Shown: positions 34,038 to 43,337 of the stretch, piece after piece
How the letters are laid out: each line of letters opens with the position of its first letter
How positions within the stretch are numbered: the stretch's first letter is position 1
DNA from: Secundilactobacillus silagincola
GTDB taxonomy: Bacteria; Bacillota; Bacilli; Lactobacillales; Lactobacillaceae
Assembly: GCF_002583405.1 (NCBI RefSeq)
Contig: NZ_BCMJ01000003.1
Span: 124,001-188,000, forward strand
Reading direction: 5' to 3'
Length of the DNA stretch: 64,000 nucleotides
Notes under the pieces: generated by a model
The model's input: only the letters and a program-made list of their open reading frames with translations
Database searches by the model: none
What the model was told of the DNA's origin: nothing
Program-made: the position numbers and the translations under genes

Positions 34038-34853
34038 ATGGATAAACAACGCGTTGACGTATTACTAGTAACCCAAGGATTATTTGAATCCCGTGAACAG
34101 GCAAAACGTGCTGTAATGGCGGGTGAAGTCCTAGGCAATAATGAAGAGCGGCTGGATAAGCCTGGAGTTAAGATTCCCGTGGATACTGACCTGCATATTA
34201 AAGGTAAGCCGATACCCTACGTTAGCCGGGGCGGTTTAAAGTTAGCAAAAGCACTCAAAGTTTTTGACATCGATGTGACTGATCGAATCGTGCTAGACAT
34301 TGGTTCTTCAACTGGCGGTTTTACGGATGTGATGCTTCAAAATGGTGCTAAAATGTCCTATGCGCTAGATGTTGGCAGCAACCAGCTCGTCTGGAAACTG
34401 CGTCAAGATCCAAGAGTGGTCGTGATGGAACACACCAATTTCCGTTACAGTAAGCCTGAAGACTTTACTCAGGGCCAGCCAAGCTTTTCCTCAATTGATG
34501 TTTCGTTCATCTCGTTGAGTTTAATTCTGCCACCTCTGAAACACATCTTGGTAACAGACGGCGAAGTCGTGGCATTAATTAAACCGCAATTTGAAGCAGG
34601 TCGTGAACACGTTGGTAAACACGGCATTGTGAAGGATCCTAAAATCCACGAAAACGTCATTCAAAAGGTAATTCAACTTGCTGTGAAGAGTGGTTTTAGC
34701 CCATTGCATCTGGATTTTTCACCGATTACTGGTGGCGAAGGCAATATTGAATTTCTGATTCATTTAAAATCCGTTGCTGGTACGCCAGAAGTTGGGCCTG
34801 AAATTAACGTTAAGGAAACCGTTGAATCAGCTCACCGCATATTAACTGCATAA
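34038..34853 (+). CDS. tlyA: TlyA family rRNA 2'-O-methyltransferase
   Basis: A 271-residue protein with an N-terminal S4 RNA-binding domain (QRVDVLLVTQGLFESREQAKRAV) and an FtsJ-like methyltransferase domain. The S-adenosylmethionine site is LDIGSSTGGFTDVML, and the Lys-Asp-Lys-Glu set includes Lys in RGGLKLAKAL. TlyA proteins modify 16S and/or 23S rRNA; a hemolysin label is historical. The order tlyA-argR-recN is conserved in Firmicutes. Confidence 0.93.
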   Translation: MDKQRVDVLLVTQGLFESREQAKRAVMAGEVLGNNEERLDKPGVKIPVDTDLHIKGKPIPYVSRGGLKLAKALKVFDIDVTDRIVLDIGSSTGGFTDVMLQNGAKMSYALDVGSNQLVWKLRQDPRVVVMEHTNFRYSKPEDFTQGQPSFSSIDVSFISLSLILPPLKHILVTDGEVVALIKPQFEAGREHVGKHGIVKDPKIHENVIQKVIQLAVKSGFSPLHLDFSPITGGEGNIEFLIHLKSVAGTPEVGPEINVKETVESAHRILTA

Positions 34854-34933
34854 AAATCGCATTTTGCTTTTAAAATGAGGATCTTAGCTGTATGATGTAT
34901 TTAAATGATTTTTCCGATTGGAGATGGTGTGAC

Positions 34934-35386
34934 GTGAAGAAACAAGACCGACAGCGCTTAATTCGTCAATTATTGAGTTCACAGGATATTGAACGCCAAG
35001 AAGATTTTGTTCGTTTGCTGGAGGAACAAAATATTCACGTGACCCAGGCCACAATTTCACGAGACATCAAAGAAATGCAGTTAGTTAAGGTCCCCGCGGC
35101 TTCTGGTGGTTATCGCTACAATATGCCAATTCAAAAGACGCTGGATACGAAGAAAAAATTAAAGCGAACATTGCAGGATGCATACGTCAGCGTGGCTGTT
35201 CAGGGTAAGGATGTGATCATCAAGGTCTTGCCCGGTAATGGTCCAGCGACTTCTGCGTTGATTGATCAGATGGATTTTGACTTTGTTTTTGGCACCATTG
35301 GTGATGATAAAACAGTTTTGGCAATTTGCACGGATGATGATGGTGCATTGCAACTACAATCAGTCATTAATGAATTATTAGAATAA
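34934..35386 (+). CDS. argR: Arginine repressor ArgR
   Basis: A 150-residue regulator with N-terminal winged helix (RQRLIRQLLSS, then VTQATISRDIKEMQLVKV) and C-terminal hexamer and arginine-binding domain (GTIGDDKTVLAICTDDDGA). It controls arginine synthesis and catabolism. GTG 34934 follows GGAGA; the ATG at 34892 has no ribosome site and would add 14 unrelated residues. Lactobacilli often have two ArgR/AhrC copies; only one is in this window. Confidence 0.93.
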   Translation: MKKQDRQRLIRQLLSSQDIERQEDFVRLLEEQNIHVTQATISRDIKEMQLVKVPAASGGYRYNMPIQKTLDTKKKLKRTLQDAYVSVAVQGKDVIIKVLPGNGPATSALIDQMDFDFVFGTIGDDKTVLAICTDDDGALQLQSVINELLE

Positions 35387-35388
35387 AT

Positions 35389-35430
35389 ACGAGTTAGGCT
35401 GACGCTAAGGGTGTGGTCTAGCTCGTTTTT
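35389..35430 (+). terminator. Terminator after argR
   Basis: ACGAG-TTAG pairs with CTAG-CTCGT across a long loop and is followed by TTTTT. Moderate stem. Confidence 0.55.
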
Positions 35431-35477
35431 CCGTTATCAGGTATAATGAGTCTAGACAACTTACAGGGGGTAGTGCA

Positions 35478-37181
35478 GTGCTTCAGGAACTTTCAATTAA
35501 AAATTTTGCGATTATTGCTAGCTTGGACGTTGAGTTTGAAAATGGTATGACGGTTCTGACCGGTGAGACTGGTGCTGGGAAGTCCATTATTATTGATGCT
35601 GTTGGCTTGTTAGCCGGTGGCCGCGGTTCGCAGCATTTTGTGAGAACAGGTGCTGATAAAGCCATCATCCAAGGGGCATTTGTATTCCCCGAAAACGGGC
35701 AAACGTATCATCAGCTTGACCAGTTGGGTATCGATCATGACGACGGCACGGTGATTTTACAACGGGAGATTTATCGTAGTGGTCGCAATGTTTGTCGTAT
35801 CAATGGGATGCTAGTGAACACCAATACGCTCAAGCAATTGGGCGAAACCATTGTTGATATTCACGGTCAAAACGAACATCAGGAATTAATGCAGCCGGAT
35901 AAGCATCTGCGTTTACTGGATGAGTTTGGTGGTGATGAGTTACTAGCAATCAAGTCCAAGTACCAGAGCACTTATCAAGATTATCAGCACTTACATCACT
36001 CAATGGTGTCTCGCAACACTCACCAAAAGGAATGGGCCCAACGTTTGGATATGTTACGTTTTCAAGTTAAGGAAATTGAAGATGCCCAGCTGGAACCTGA
36101 TGAGGAAACCAATCTTAGTCAGCAACGTGATCGTCTGATGAATTTTCAAAAGATCAATACGGCGCTTCAAGAAGGTTATTTGGCCTTAAACGGTGATGAG
36201 GAAGTTACCGGTGCTTTAGATTTAAGCGGTAAAGCAATGGATTCGCTATCTTCGATTGCGGATTTAGATCCCGATTTTAAGCAATTGTCGGATTCTTTGC
36301 AGTCTGCTTACTACGCGTTGCAGGACGCTTCAGGTGAGATTTCCAAGCAGGTTGACCAGTTAGAATGGGATGATAACAAGCTGGATGAAATTGAGGCTCG
36401 TTTGGATGTCATTCACCAACTGAAACGGAAATACGGTGATTCGGAAAAGCAAATTTTGAACTATTTAGCTCGGATTAAAAAAGAACTGGCTGATATGGAA
36501 GCTGCTGAGATCGATGAGAGTGATCTGGACGAACAGCTGGATAAAAAAGAACAGCAGCTCATTAAGTATGGTGAGCAACTCACTGCAGAACGAAAGCGGA
36601 TCTCGGTTAAACTTGAAAAGGCGATTCAGTCGGAATTAAAAGATTTATATATGTCAAAAACGGTGTTTCAGGTACGATTCAAGCCAACCAATGATCAGCA
36701 GTATTTTGCTACTGGCATGGACGATGTTGAGTTTTACATTCAGCCTAACCCCGGTGAAGAAATTCGGCCACTGGCTAAAATTGCCTCTGGTGGTGAGCTG
36801 TCACGGTTGATGCTGGCACTGAAAACCATTTTTTCCAAGTCACAAGGCGTTACCTCGATTATTTTTGATGAAGTCGATACTGGTGTTTCCGGCAGGGTGG
36901 CACAAGCGATTGCGGAAAAAATTAGCGGTATTGCTAACGAGTCGCAAGTACTGTGCATTACGCATTTACCTCAAGTTGCTGCCATGAGTGATCACCATTA
37001 CTTCATTGATAAGCAAGTCAAAGGTAAGCGGACCGTTACCCATATTAAGAAACTGAATCAATCAGACCGGGTCAAAGAGTTAGCCCGGATGTTGGCTGGG
37101 ACAACGGTCACAGAGCTTACCTTAGACCATGCGAAAGAGTTATTAGACATGGCTACTGAGGAAAAACACCAACGTGCTTAA
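35478..37181 (+). CDS. recN: DNA repair protein RecN
   Basis: A 567-residue SMC-like ATPase for double-strand break repair. Walker A is GETGAGKSII (about residues 29-38), long coiled coils fill the middle (residues 150-380), the signature is IASGGELSRLMLA, and Walker B is IIFDEVDTGVSG. It starts at GTG behind AGGGGGTAG; a TATAAT lies at 35442. I see no clear LexA site in front of it, in contrast with the gene at 37282. Confidence 0.95.
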   Translation: MLQELSIKNFAIIASLDVEFENGMTVLTGETGAGKSIIIDAVGLLAGGRGSQHFVRTGADKAIIQGAFVFPENGQTYHQLDQLGIDHDDGTVILQREIYRSGRNVCRINGMLVNTNTLKQLGETIVDIHGQNEHQELMQPDKHLRLLDEFGGDELLAIKSKYQSTYQDYQHLHHSMVSRNTHQKEWAQRLDMLRFQVKEIEDAQLEPDEETNLSQQRDRLMNFQKINTALQEGYLALNGDEEVTGALDLSGKAMDSLSSIADLDPDFKQLSDSLQSAYYALQDASGEISKQVDQLEWDDNKLDEIEARLDVIHQLKRKYGDSEKQILNYLARIKKELADMEAAEIDESDLDEQLDKKEQQLIKYGEQLTAERKRISVKLEKAIQSELKDLYMSKTVFQVRFKPTNDQQYFATGMDDVEFYIQPNPGEEIRPLAKIASGGELSRLMLALKTIFSKSQGVTSIIFDEVDTGVSGRVAQAIAEKISGIANESQVLCITHLPQVAAMSDHHYFIDKQVKGKRTVTHIKKLNQSDRVKELARMLAGTTVTELTLDHAKELLDMATEEKHQRA

Positions 37182-37281
37182 GGATATTTACTGAAAGAAT
37201 GCAAAAAGACACGTTAGCAGTTCCAAGTTTCGAACTGTTAGCGCGCCTTCAATATTCACACTTTAGCTAATTGATTTTTGA

Positions 37282-37599
37282 TTAACGGTAATCGTTACGT
37301 TCCACAAACATAATCTGATTCAAATGTGCGACCTGAGTAATGTTTTGACTGACATTCGTGACTAACAATGTATCCTTGGGTCCCTTTGCAAGGTAACCCG
37401 ACATTAGTGCCTGTTCTTCGCCTGATTGACGAAGATGTAGGGTAACATGATAATGACGGGTTAGGGCTTGGGCCAAAAAGTAATCTCGTTGTTCCTGCGG
37501 CATTCCCATAGGTTCAGCATCGTCCATCACTAAAAACTGACGGTAACGATCGTTTAACTGGGACGATATTTTCTTAATTGCAGATACTTGATTGGACAT
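37282..37599 (-). CDS. YolD-like protein, probably SOS-controlled
   Basis: A 105-residue acidic-to-neutral protein. After a short helical start (MSNQVSAIKKISSQL), it reads YRQFLVMDDAEPMGMPQEQR and then a beta-rich region (HVTLHLRQSGEEQALMSGYL to QIMFVE) with the spacing of YolD-like proteins, Sm-fold relatives usually encoded beside Y-family polymerases (UvrX/DinB). Here no polymerase is adjacent. Two SOS-type sites overlap its promoter, supporting a DNA-damage role. It is convergent with recN. ATG 37599 follows GAGGTGATTAAA; an upstream extension would cross the operators. Confidence 0.68.
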   Translation of the reverse strand: MSNQVSAIKKISSQLNDRYRQFLVMDDAEPMGMPQEQRDYFLAQALTRHYHVTLHLRQSGEEQALMSGYLAKGPKDTLLVTNVSQNITQVAHLNQIMFVERNDYR

Positions 37600-37610
37600 T
37601 TTAATCACCT

Positions 37611-37624
37611 CGAACATTTGTTTG
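37611..37624 (-). promoter_or_regulatory. LexA-type SOS box 1
   Basis: CGAACATTTGTTTG fits CGAAC-N4-GTTYG with one deviation from the perfect palindrome. It lies between the -10 box and the ribosome binding site of the YolD-like gene. Confidence 0.65.
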
Positions 37625-37632
37625 CATTTATT

Positions 37633-37661
37633 ATTATACGAACCTGTGTTTGCTTTTGCAA
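37633..37661 (-). promoter_or_regulatory. Promoter of the YolD-like gene
   Basis: On the minus strand, TTGCAA (37656-37661) and TATAAT (37633-37638) are exactly 17 bases apart. Confidence 0.75.
37639..37652 (-). promoter_or_regulatory. LexA-type SOS box 2
   Basis: CGAACCTGTGTTTG has the same CGAAC-N4-GTTTG form as box 1 and fills the spacer between -35 and -10, an ideal repressor position. Confidence 0.65.
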
Positions 37662-37700
37662 GGATAAGTTTCGATAATTTTGAAAAATCTTCGCTAAAGC

Positions 37701-37730
37701 TTGTCAAAGCGCGGTATCCCGTGCGATAAT
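37701..37730 (+). promoter_or_regulatory. Putative gmk promoter
   Basis: TTGTCA (37701-37706) and GATAAT (37725-37730) are 18 bases apart, 45 bases before gmk. Confidence 0.65.
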
Positions 37731-37774
37731 GGTTTTTATTATCACTCTGAAACTAAATAAGGGGATCTCAAGTA

Positions 37775-38395
37775 ATGACTAAAAGAGGTATGTTGATTGT
37801 GCTATCTGGCCCATCCGGTGTCGGCAAAGGAACCGTGCGTAAGGCTTTGTTTGACGAACCAGACACTGATTTTCAGTACTCCATTTCCATGACGACTCGT
37901 AAACCACGTGAAGGTGAACAGGATGGCGTTGATTATTTCTTTGTATCAAAAGAGCAATTCGAAGAAAACATCAAGAATGGTGAAATGCTCGAATATGCTA
38001 AGTATGTTGACAATTACTACGGTACGCCATTAAAATATGTAAATGAGACCTTAGATTCAGGTAAGGACGTTTTCTTGGAGATTGAAGTTAACGGTGCCAT
38101 GCAGGTTCGGGCTAATTGTCCAGATGCAGTCTTTGTTTTCCTGACCCCACCTGATTTAATGGAATTGAAGCACCGATTGATCAATCGTGGTACCGAAGAG
38201 ATGAGCGTGATCAACGCGCGAATCAAAAAGGCGGTTGGCGAAATCAAAATGATGCGTAATTATGATTATGCCGTTGTTAATGATGAGGTTGAAAACGCGG
38301 TAGCACGGATCAGAACCATCATTCGTTCTGAACGTTTGAGGGTTACACGCGTGATGCCAGATTACGAACAGATGTTATTAGAGGGAGACGAATAA
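37775..38395 (+). CDS. gmk: Guanylate kinase
   Basis: A 206-residue nucleotide kinase converting GMP to GDP. P-loop [14 protein letters not shown] (about residues 11-24), GMP-binding [21 protein letters not shown] and the lid region are all present. It heads the long conserved cluster running to thiN. rpoZ begins 1 base after its stop, a pairing conserved across Firmicutes. Confidence 0.97.
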   Translation: MTKRGMLIVLSGPSGVGKGTVRKALFDEPDTDFQYSISMTTRKPREGEQDGVDYFFVSKEQFEENIKNGEMLEYAKYVDNYYGTPLKYVNETLDSGKDVFLEIEVNGAMQVRANCPDAVFVFLTPPDLMELKHRLINRGTEEMSVINARIKKAVGEIKMMRNYDYAVVNDEVENAVARIRTIIRSERLRVTRVMPDYEQMLLEGDE

Positions 38396-38396
38396 A

Positions 38397-38612
38397 ATGT
38401 TATTATATCCATCAGTAGATAAGTTACTTGAACGTGTTAATTCCCGTTATTCATTGATTATGCTTGCAAGTAAGCGAGCACATGAGTTAGAGGCTGGTGC
38501 CAAGCCAATGCTTGACAGTTATGAATCACCAAAGACGATTGGTCGTGCACTTGAAGAAATCGCGGCTGGTAAAGTGATTATCGACCCAGATGAAACCGAT
38601 CCACTTGGCTAG
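38397..38612 (+). CDS. rpoZ: DNA-directed RNA polymerase omega subunit
   Basis: A 71-residue omega subunit. [28 protein letters not shown] is the conserved core that clamps the beta-prime C-terminus, and [15 protein letters not shown] follows. It is translated just behind gmk and followed by a hairpin terminator, so gmk-rpoZ can be a two-gene transcript. Confidence 0.96.
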   Translation: MLLYPSVDKLLERVNSRYSLIMLASKRAHELEAGAKPMLDSYESPKTIGRALEEIAAGKVIIDPDETDPLG

Positions 38613-38627
38613 TTTTAATATTTCAGG

Positions 38628-38677
38628 ACCGCTGTTTTGACCCTTAATAAATTGGGTTAAGATGGCGGTTTTGTTTG
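38628..38677 (+). terminator. Terminator after rpoZ
   Basis: CCGC and TTTTGACCC pair (with wobbles) with GGGTTAAGA and GCGG, followed by TTTTGTTTG. Confidence 0.7.
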
Positions 38678-38699
38678 TACAAGGTGCCATTTACTCTGG

Positions 38700-38705
38700 T
38701 ACAAT
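38700..38705 (+). promoter_or_regulatory. -10 box of a probable coaBC promoter
   Basis: TACAAT preceded by TGG (extended -10). TTGTAC lies 19 bases upstream, so the -35 match is imperfectly spaced. Confidence 0.45.
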
Positions 38706-38741
38706 GAGAATTAAATTGATGAGATGTCTGGGGGAATTTAA

Positions 38742-39953
38742 ATGGCTAAGCAACAACACGTAGCATTATACGTAACTGGCAGCATCGCGGCCTATAAAGC
38801 ACTAGCGTTGACCCGACTTTTTGTTAAGGACGGGGCAGCGGTTCGTGTGGTGATGACCAAGGCTGCTGAAGCTTTTGTCACACCGCTAAGTTTTCAAATA
38901 TTATCGAAGAACGCCGTGGTTACTGAGATGTTTGCCGGCGCACAGGTCAAAGCCGTGGACCATATTGAGTTGGCCGACTGGACCGATTTAGCTGTCGTAG
39001 CACCGGCAACTGCCGACATCATTGCCAAACTAGCTAATGGTATTGCAGATGACATGGCCAGTCTGACTTTACTGGCAACGACTGCGCCTAAACTAGTCGT
39101 TCCTGCTATGAATCAGCATATGTTGGAAAATGCGGCAACTAAACGCAATCTTGACACCCTAAAGCAAGACGGTATAACCGTTATGACGCCTGCCAGTGGC
39201 TTTTTGGCTGAGGGTTATAGTGGTCGAGGACGAATGCCTGAACCCGAGGCAATTATGCAAACTGTTAAAAACTTAAAGCAGCATACCACGCCGCTAACCG
39301 GTAAAAAGGTGGTTGTGACAGCCGGGGGTACCCGTGAACGAATCGACCCAGTGCGTTTTATTACGAATGATTCTTCCGGCAAAATGGGGTATGCCATTGC
39401 TGAAGAAATGCAAGACAAGGGTGCTGACGTGACATTGATTTCTGCGCCCACCAAGCTAGAAGCTCCAACTGGGGTGAACTTGGTACCCGTATTGACCACT
39501 GAAGACTTGGCCGAAGCTGTTACCAAGTTCTTTAAGCAAGCCGATATTCTTGTAATGGCAGCAGCTGTTGCCGATTTCAAACCGCTTAACAGTGCGGATC
39601 AAAAGATTAAGAAATCGGCTGACAATGATCAAATGACACTTCAATTAACAAAAACAGTTGATATTTTAAAACAAGTTGCCAAAATAAAGCAACCGAATCA
39701 AATTACCGTGGGTTTTGCTGCTGAGACACAAAATCTACTGGATAATGCTCAGCAGAAACTGGTCGGCAAGCAGCTTGATCTATTGATTGCAAATGATGTT
39801 TCAAAGCCTGGGGTCGGTTTTAATGGCGATACCAATCAAGTTACCATTTTGCAACCTGGACAGGCACCAATTAAAACTAAGCTGGCTGATAAACACATTA
39901 TTGCTAAACAAGTGGTTGACCAAATTAGTCAACTAGTACAAAAAGAGGGATAG
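38742..39953 (+). CDS. coaBC: Phosphopantothenoylcysteine decarboxylase/phosphopantothenate--cysteine ligase
   Basis: A 403-residue bifunctional enzyme of coenzyme A synthesis. The N-terminal CoaC flavoprotein half has VTGSIAAYKALALTRL, the active-site His in DHIELADW and PAMNQHMLE. The C-terminal CoaB half has VVVTAGGTRERIDPVRFITNDSSGKMG (split) and the CTP-binding region. It joins cysteine to 4-phosphopantothenate and decarboxylates the product. It is followed one base later by priA. Confidence 0.95.
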   Translation: MAKQQHVALYVTGSIAAYKALALTRLFVKDGAAVRVVMTKAAEAFVTPLSFQILSKNAVVTEMFAGAQVKAVDHIELADWTDLAVVAPATADIIAKLANGIADDMASLTLLATTAPKLVVPAMNQHMLENAATKRNLDTLKQDGITVMTPASGFLAEGYSGRGRMPEPEAIMQTVKNLKQHTTPLTGKKVVVTAGGTRERIDPVRFITNDSSGKMGYAIAEEMQDKGADVTLISAPTKLEAPTGVNLVPVLTTEDLAEAVTKFFKQADILVMAAAVADFKPLNSADQKIKKSADNDQMTLQLTKTVDILKQVAKIKQPNQITVGFAAETQNLLDNAQQKLVGKQLDLLIANDVSKPGVGFNGDTNQVTILQPGQAPIKTKLADKHIIAKQVVDQISQLVQKEG

Positions 39954-39954
39954 T

Positions 39955-42369
39955 ATGACGCAAATTGCTGAGGTCATCGTGGATGTACCTACGATGCAGA
40001 CCAATACGCCTTATTCGTATGAAATTCCGGCTGCCTTAGTCGATCAACTTCAGCCTGGTATGCGGGTAGTAGTCCCCTTCGGCAACGGTGGTCGTAAAGT
40101 TCAGGGATTTGTCTGGCAAATTAAGACTGACGCGACACCTGATCCCGAGGTGACGTTAAAAGCGATTGAAACCGTCATGGATCCCGCACCAGTTGTTAAC
40201 GCTGAACTGATGCAGCTTTCTGGCTGGTTAGCAAACACTACGTATGCTTTTACTATCACGTGTCTGCAAACGATGCTCCCCAACGCACTTAAAGCGAAAT
40301 ACCAAAAGTGGGTGAGTCCCACAGATCAGTTGCCTGCAGATATCCGGACTCGTCTATTTGGCGAGCAAAAGAAATTGTTATGGGATGATACACTGTCAAC
40401 TGAGATTGTGAAGCAGCTACTGGCACTTAATCGTCAGCACTTGATTAACGTTCATTATGAAGTTAGCAGTAAATCGCAGGTCAAAACGATGATGATGGTT
40501 AAACCAATCACGAGTCATGAGAATTTGATGACTGCAAGAACGCAACTGAGAAAAACGGCAGTTAAACAAGCAGAACTGATTGATTATTTAATGGATCATC
40601 CCGAACCAATCAGTCAAATCGAATTAGAACGCAAAATCAACGTTTCCAGCAGTATTTTAAAAACGGGAGAAGCAAACGGCTGGCTGACTCGCAAAGCCGT
40701 TGAAGTTTACCGTGATCCTTTTCAGACAGCTGTGGTTAAAACCCAACCGTTACACTTAAATCCGGATCAAACTAAAGCAGTGAGTGCAATTTGCGCTGCC
40801 ACTGATCAAGAAAAACCAGAAACTTTTCTGTTAGAAGGTGTAACGGGGAGCGGTAAGACTGAAGTTTACCTTCAGACAATTGCCAACGCGCTGTCACACG
40901 GTAAGCAAGCACTGATGCTAGTCCCTGAAATTTCATTGACACCGCAAATCGTTGGTCGCGTTCGGGGGCGCTTTGGCCAAAAAGTAGCCGTTTTACATAG
41001 CGGTCTATCTGGCGGAGAACGTTTTGATGAATGGCGCCGAATCCAACGCGGTGAAGCGCAGGTCGTGGTCGGCGCTCGTTCTGCTGTCTTTGCACCACTG
41101 ACTCATCTAGGGGTCATCGTGGTTGATGAAGAACATGAAAGCAGCTATAAACAAGACGACAATCCGCGATACCATGCACGAGACGTTGCACTATGGCGTG
41201 CCCGTTACCACCATTGTCCCGTTGTTTTAGGCAGTGCTACACCTTCATTAGAAAGTCGAGCACGCGCTGAAAAGAACGTGTATACTAGATTATTATTGCC
41301 TAATCGGGTCAATCACCAGCAATTGCCGGATGTGACCATTGTGGATATGACTGAAGAACTGCGGCACCACAAAGAAAGCAATTTCTCTGGGAGTTTACTG
41401 CAGGCTTTGAAGGAACGGCTTGACCGTGGTGAACAGTCGCTTTTAATGTTGAATCGGCGTGGTTATTCGTCATTTGTTATGTGTCGCGACTGTGGTTTTG
41501 TGTTGCAGTGTCCAAACTGCGATATTTCACTGACCCTTCACATGGACACGAAGACCATGAAGTGCCATTACTGTGGTCATGAAGAACCCATTCCGCATGT
41601 TTGTCCTAGCTGTCATGGTCACCATATCCGTTATTACGGTACGGGGACCCAGAAGGTTGAGCAAGAGTTGACTGAACTGCTACCTGACGCTCGCGTCATT
41701 CGGATGGATGTGGATACGACCCGTCGAAAGGGTGCTCACGAACGACTTCTGAAGCAGTTTGGTGACCATAAAGCAGACATCTTACTGGGGACACAAATGA
41801 TTGCTAAAGGGTTAGACTTTCCTGACGTGACGTTAGTTGGCGTGCTAAATGCCGATACGGCGCTAGGACTACCTGATTTTCGTGCTAGTGAACGGACATT
41901 TCAGCTACTCACTCAGGTCAGTGGTCGGGCAGGCCGGGCTGAAAAAGCAGGGCAAGTCTTTATTCAAACCTATAATCCGGATCATTATGCGATTCAATTA
42001 GCCAAAACCCAAAATTACGAGCAGTTCTTCGTTAGGGAAATGCAGCTGCGTCATCGTGGAAACTATCCGCCATATTACTTTGCGGTTAAGTTAACTGCCA
42101 GCGACGTGGACGAACGTCAAGCTGCTGAAGCGATGGTTAAAATTGTTCGCCAGTTGAAAACGGTCCTGAGTCCACAAGCAATTGTCCTCGGCCCTACACC
42201 GGGAGCTATTGCACGAGTGAACAAACGTTACTATTATCAGTTGGTAATCAAATATAAACGCGAACCCAAACTGGATGCTGCCTTGTTCAATATTTTGGGG
42301 CAGGCACAAAAGCAGAGTCGTGGCGGATTACAAATTGCCATTGACCGAAATCCAATGAGTTTTATGTAA
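39955..42369 (+). CDS. priA: Primosomal protein N' (replication restart helicase PriA)
   Basis: An 804-residue 3'-5' helicase that reloads the replisome at stalled forks. It has the N-terminal 3'-OH-binding domain, Walker A GVTGSGKTEVYLQ (about residues 298-310), Walker B VDEEHESSYKQDD, and an eight-Cys zinc region (CRDCGFVLQCPNCDIS, CHYCGHEEPIPHVCPSCHG). Motif V/VI GTQMIAKGLDFPDV and SGRAGRAEK follow. ATG overlaps the usual coaBC-priA junction. Confidence 0.97.
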   Translation: MTQIAEVIVDVPTMQTNTPYSYEIPAALVDQLQPGMRVVVPFGNGGRKVQGFVWQIKTDATPDPEVTLKAIETVMDPAPVVNAELMQLSGWLANTTYAFTITCLQTMLPNALKAKYQKWVSPTDQLPADIRTRLFGEQKKLLWDDTLSTEIVKQLLALNRQHLINVHYEVSSKSQVKTMMMVKPITSHENLMTARTQLRKTAVKQAELIDYLMDHPEPISQIELERKINVSSSILKTGEANGWLTRKAVEVYRDPFQTAVVKTQPLHLNPDQTKAVSAICAATDQEKPETFLLEGVTGSGKTEVYLQTIANALSHGKQALMLVPEISLTPQIVGRVRGRFGQKVAVLHSGLSGGERFDEWRRIQRGEAQVVVGARSAVFAPLTHLGVIVVDEEHESSYKQDDNPRYHARDVALWRARYHHCPVVLGSATPSLESRARAEKNVYTRLLLPNRVNHQQLPDVTIVDMTEELRHHKESNFSGSLLQALKERLDRGEQSLLMLNRRGYSSFVMCRDCGFVLQCPNCDISLTLHMDTKTMKCHYCGHEEPIPHVCPSCHGHHIRYYGTGTQKVEQELTELLPDARVIRMDVDTTRRKGAHERLLKQFGDHKADILLGTQMIAKGLDFPDVTLVGVLNADTALGLPDFRASERTFQLLTQVSGRAGRAEKAGQVFIQTYNPDHYAIQLAKTQNYEQFFVREMQLRHRGNYPPYYFAVKLTASDVDERQAAEAMVKIVRQLKTVLSPQAIVLGPTPGAIARVNKRYYYQLVIKYKREPKLDAALFNILGQAQKQSRGGLQIAIDRNPMSFM

Positions 42370-42389
42370 GCAACGAAGGAGAAAAAAAC

Positions 42390-43337
42390 ATGACTTCAAT
42401 TGTATTTATGGGAACACCAGAGTTCTCAGCGCCAATTTTAGAAGCACTGATTCAAAATCATTACGATGTTAAAGCGGTTGTGACCCAACCGGATCGACCT
42501 GTTGGACGCAAACACGTGCTGACAGCATCGCCAGTGAAAAAGGTTGCGGTGGCACATCAGATTGAAGTGTTACAGCCAGCAAAAATTGGCGGTAGTGATG
42601 AAATGGCACGGGTGATTGAGATTGCACCCGATTTTATTGTTACCGCAGCCTTTGGTCAATTTTTACCCACTAAATTGTTAAAGGCGGCAAAGACAGCGGC
42701 AATTAACGTGCACGCTTCGCTACTGCCAAAGTATCGTGGTGGCGCACCCGTGCATTATGCCGTCATGAACAACGATCCCGAGACTGGTGTTTCGATTATT
42801 TACATGATCAAAAAAATGGACGCTGGTGACATCATCAGTCAGCGTGCGATTCCCATTGAAAAAACGGATGATGTTGGTAGCATGTTTGATAAGTTAAGTT
42901 TACTTGGCCGAGATTTATTACTGGAGACTTTGCCGAAGTTAATTGACGGTGATGTAAATCCGGTACCACAAGATGAATCAAAAGTGACTTTCTCACCCAC
43001 TATCAAACCGGATGAAGAAGAAGTTGATTTTAATATGTCAGCTGAAATGATTGATGCTAAGATTCGCGGTCTACGGCCATTTCCAACGTCATATATTATT
43101 TTATCAGGAACTCGAACGAAACTTTGGGACGTGACGGTTTTACCCGATAAAACTGAATTGACACCTGGAAAAGTTGTTTTACACGAAAAACACCGGTTAG
43201 TCTTGTCAACCGGCGACCACGGCACGTTGCAAATCAACGAATTACAGCCTGCTGGCAAACCAAAACAAAGTATTACAGACTTTCTGAACGGAACTGAGGA
43301 TGCCCTAACAGAGGGCGAACAGGTGGTTAAACTATGA
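42390..43337 (+). CDS. fmt: Methionyl-tRNA formyltransferase
   Basis: A 315-residue enzyme that formylates initiator Met-tRNA using 10-formyl-THF made by FolD. MGTPEFSAPILEALI, the catalytic Asn/His/Asp region NVHASLLPKYRGGAPVHYA, and GVSIIYMIKKMDAGDI are present, with the C-terminal OB domain. No def (deformylase) is in this window. It overlaps rsmB by 4 bases. Confidence 0.97.
   Translation: MTSIVFMGTPEFSAPILEALIQNHYDVKAVVTQPDRPVGRKHVLTASPVKKVAVAHQIEVLQPAKIGGSDEMARVIEIAPDFIVTAAFGQFLPTKLLKAAKTAAINVHASLLPKYRGGAPVHYAVMNNDPETGVSIIYMIKKMDAGDIISQRAIPIEKTDDVGSMFDKLSLLGRDLLLETLPKLIDGDVNPVPQDESKVTFSPTIKPDEEEVDFNMSAEMIDAKIRGLRPFPTSYIILSGTRTKLWDVTVLPDKTELTPGKVVLHEKHRLVLSTGDHGTLQINELQPAGKPKQSITDFLNGTEDALTEGEQVVKL

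Noticed and set aside
37207-37247. Hairpin after recN as a terminator
   Set aside because: The stem pairs with wobbles but is followed by GC-rich sequence, not a T-run.
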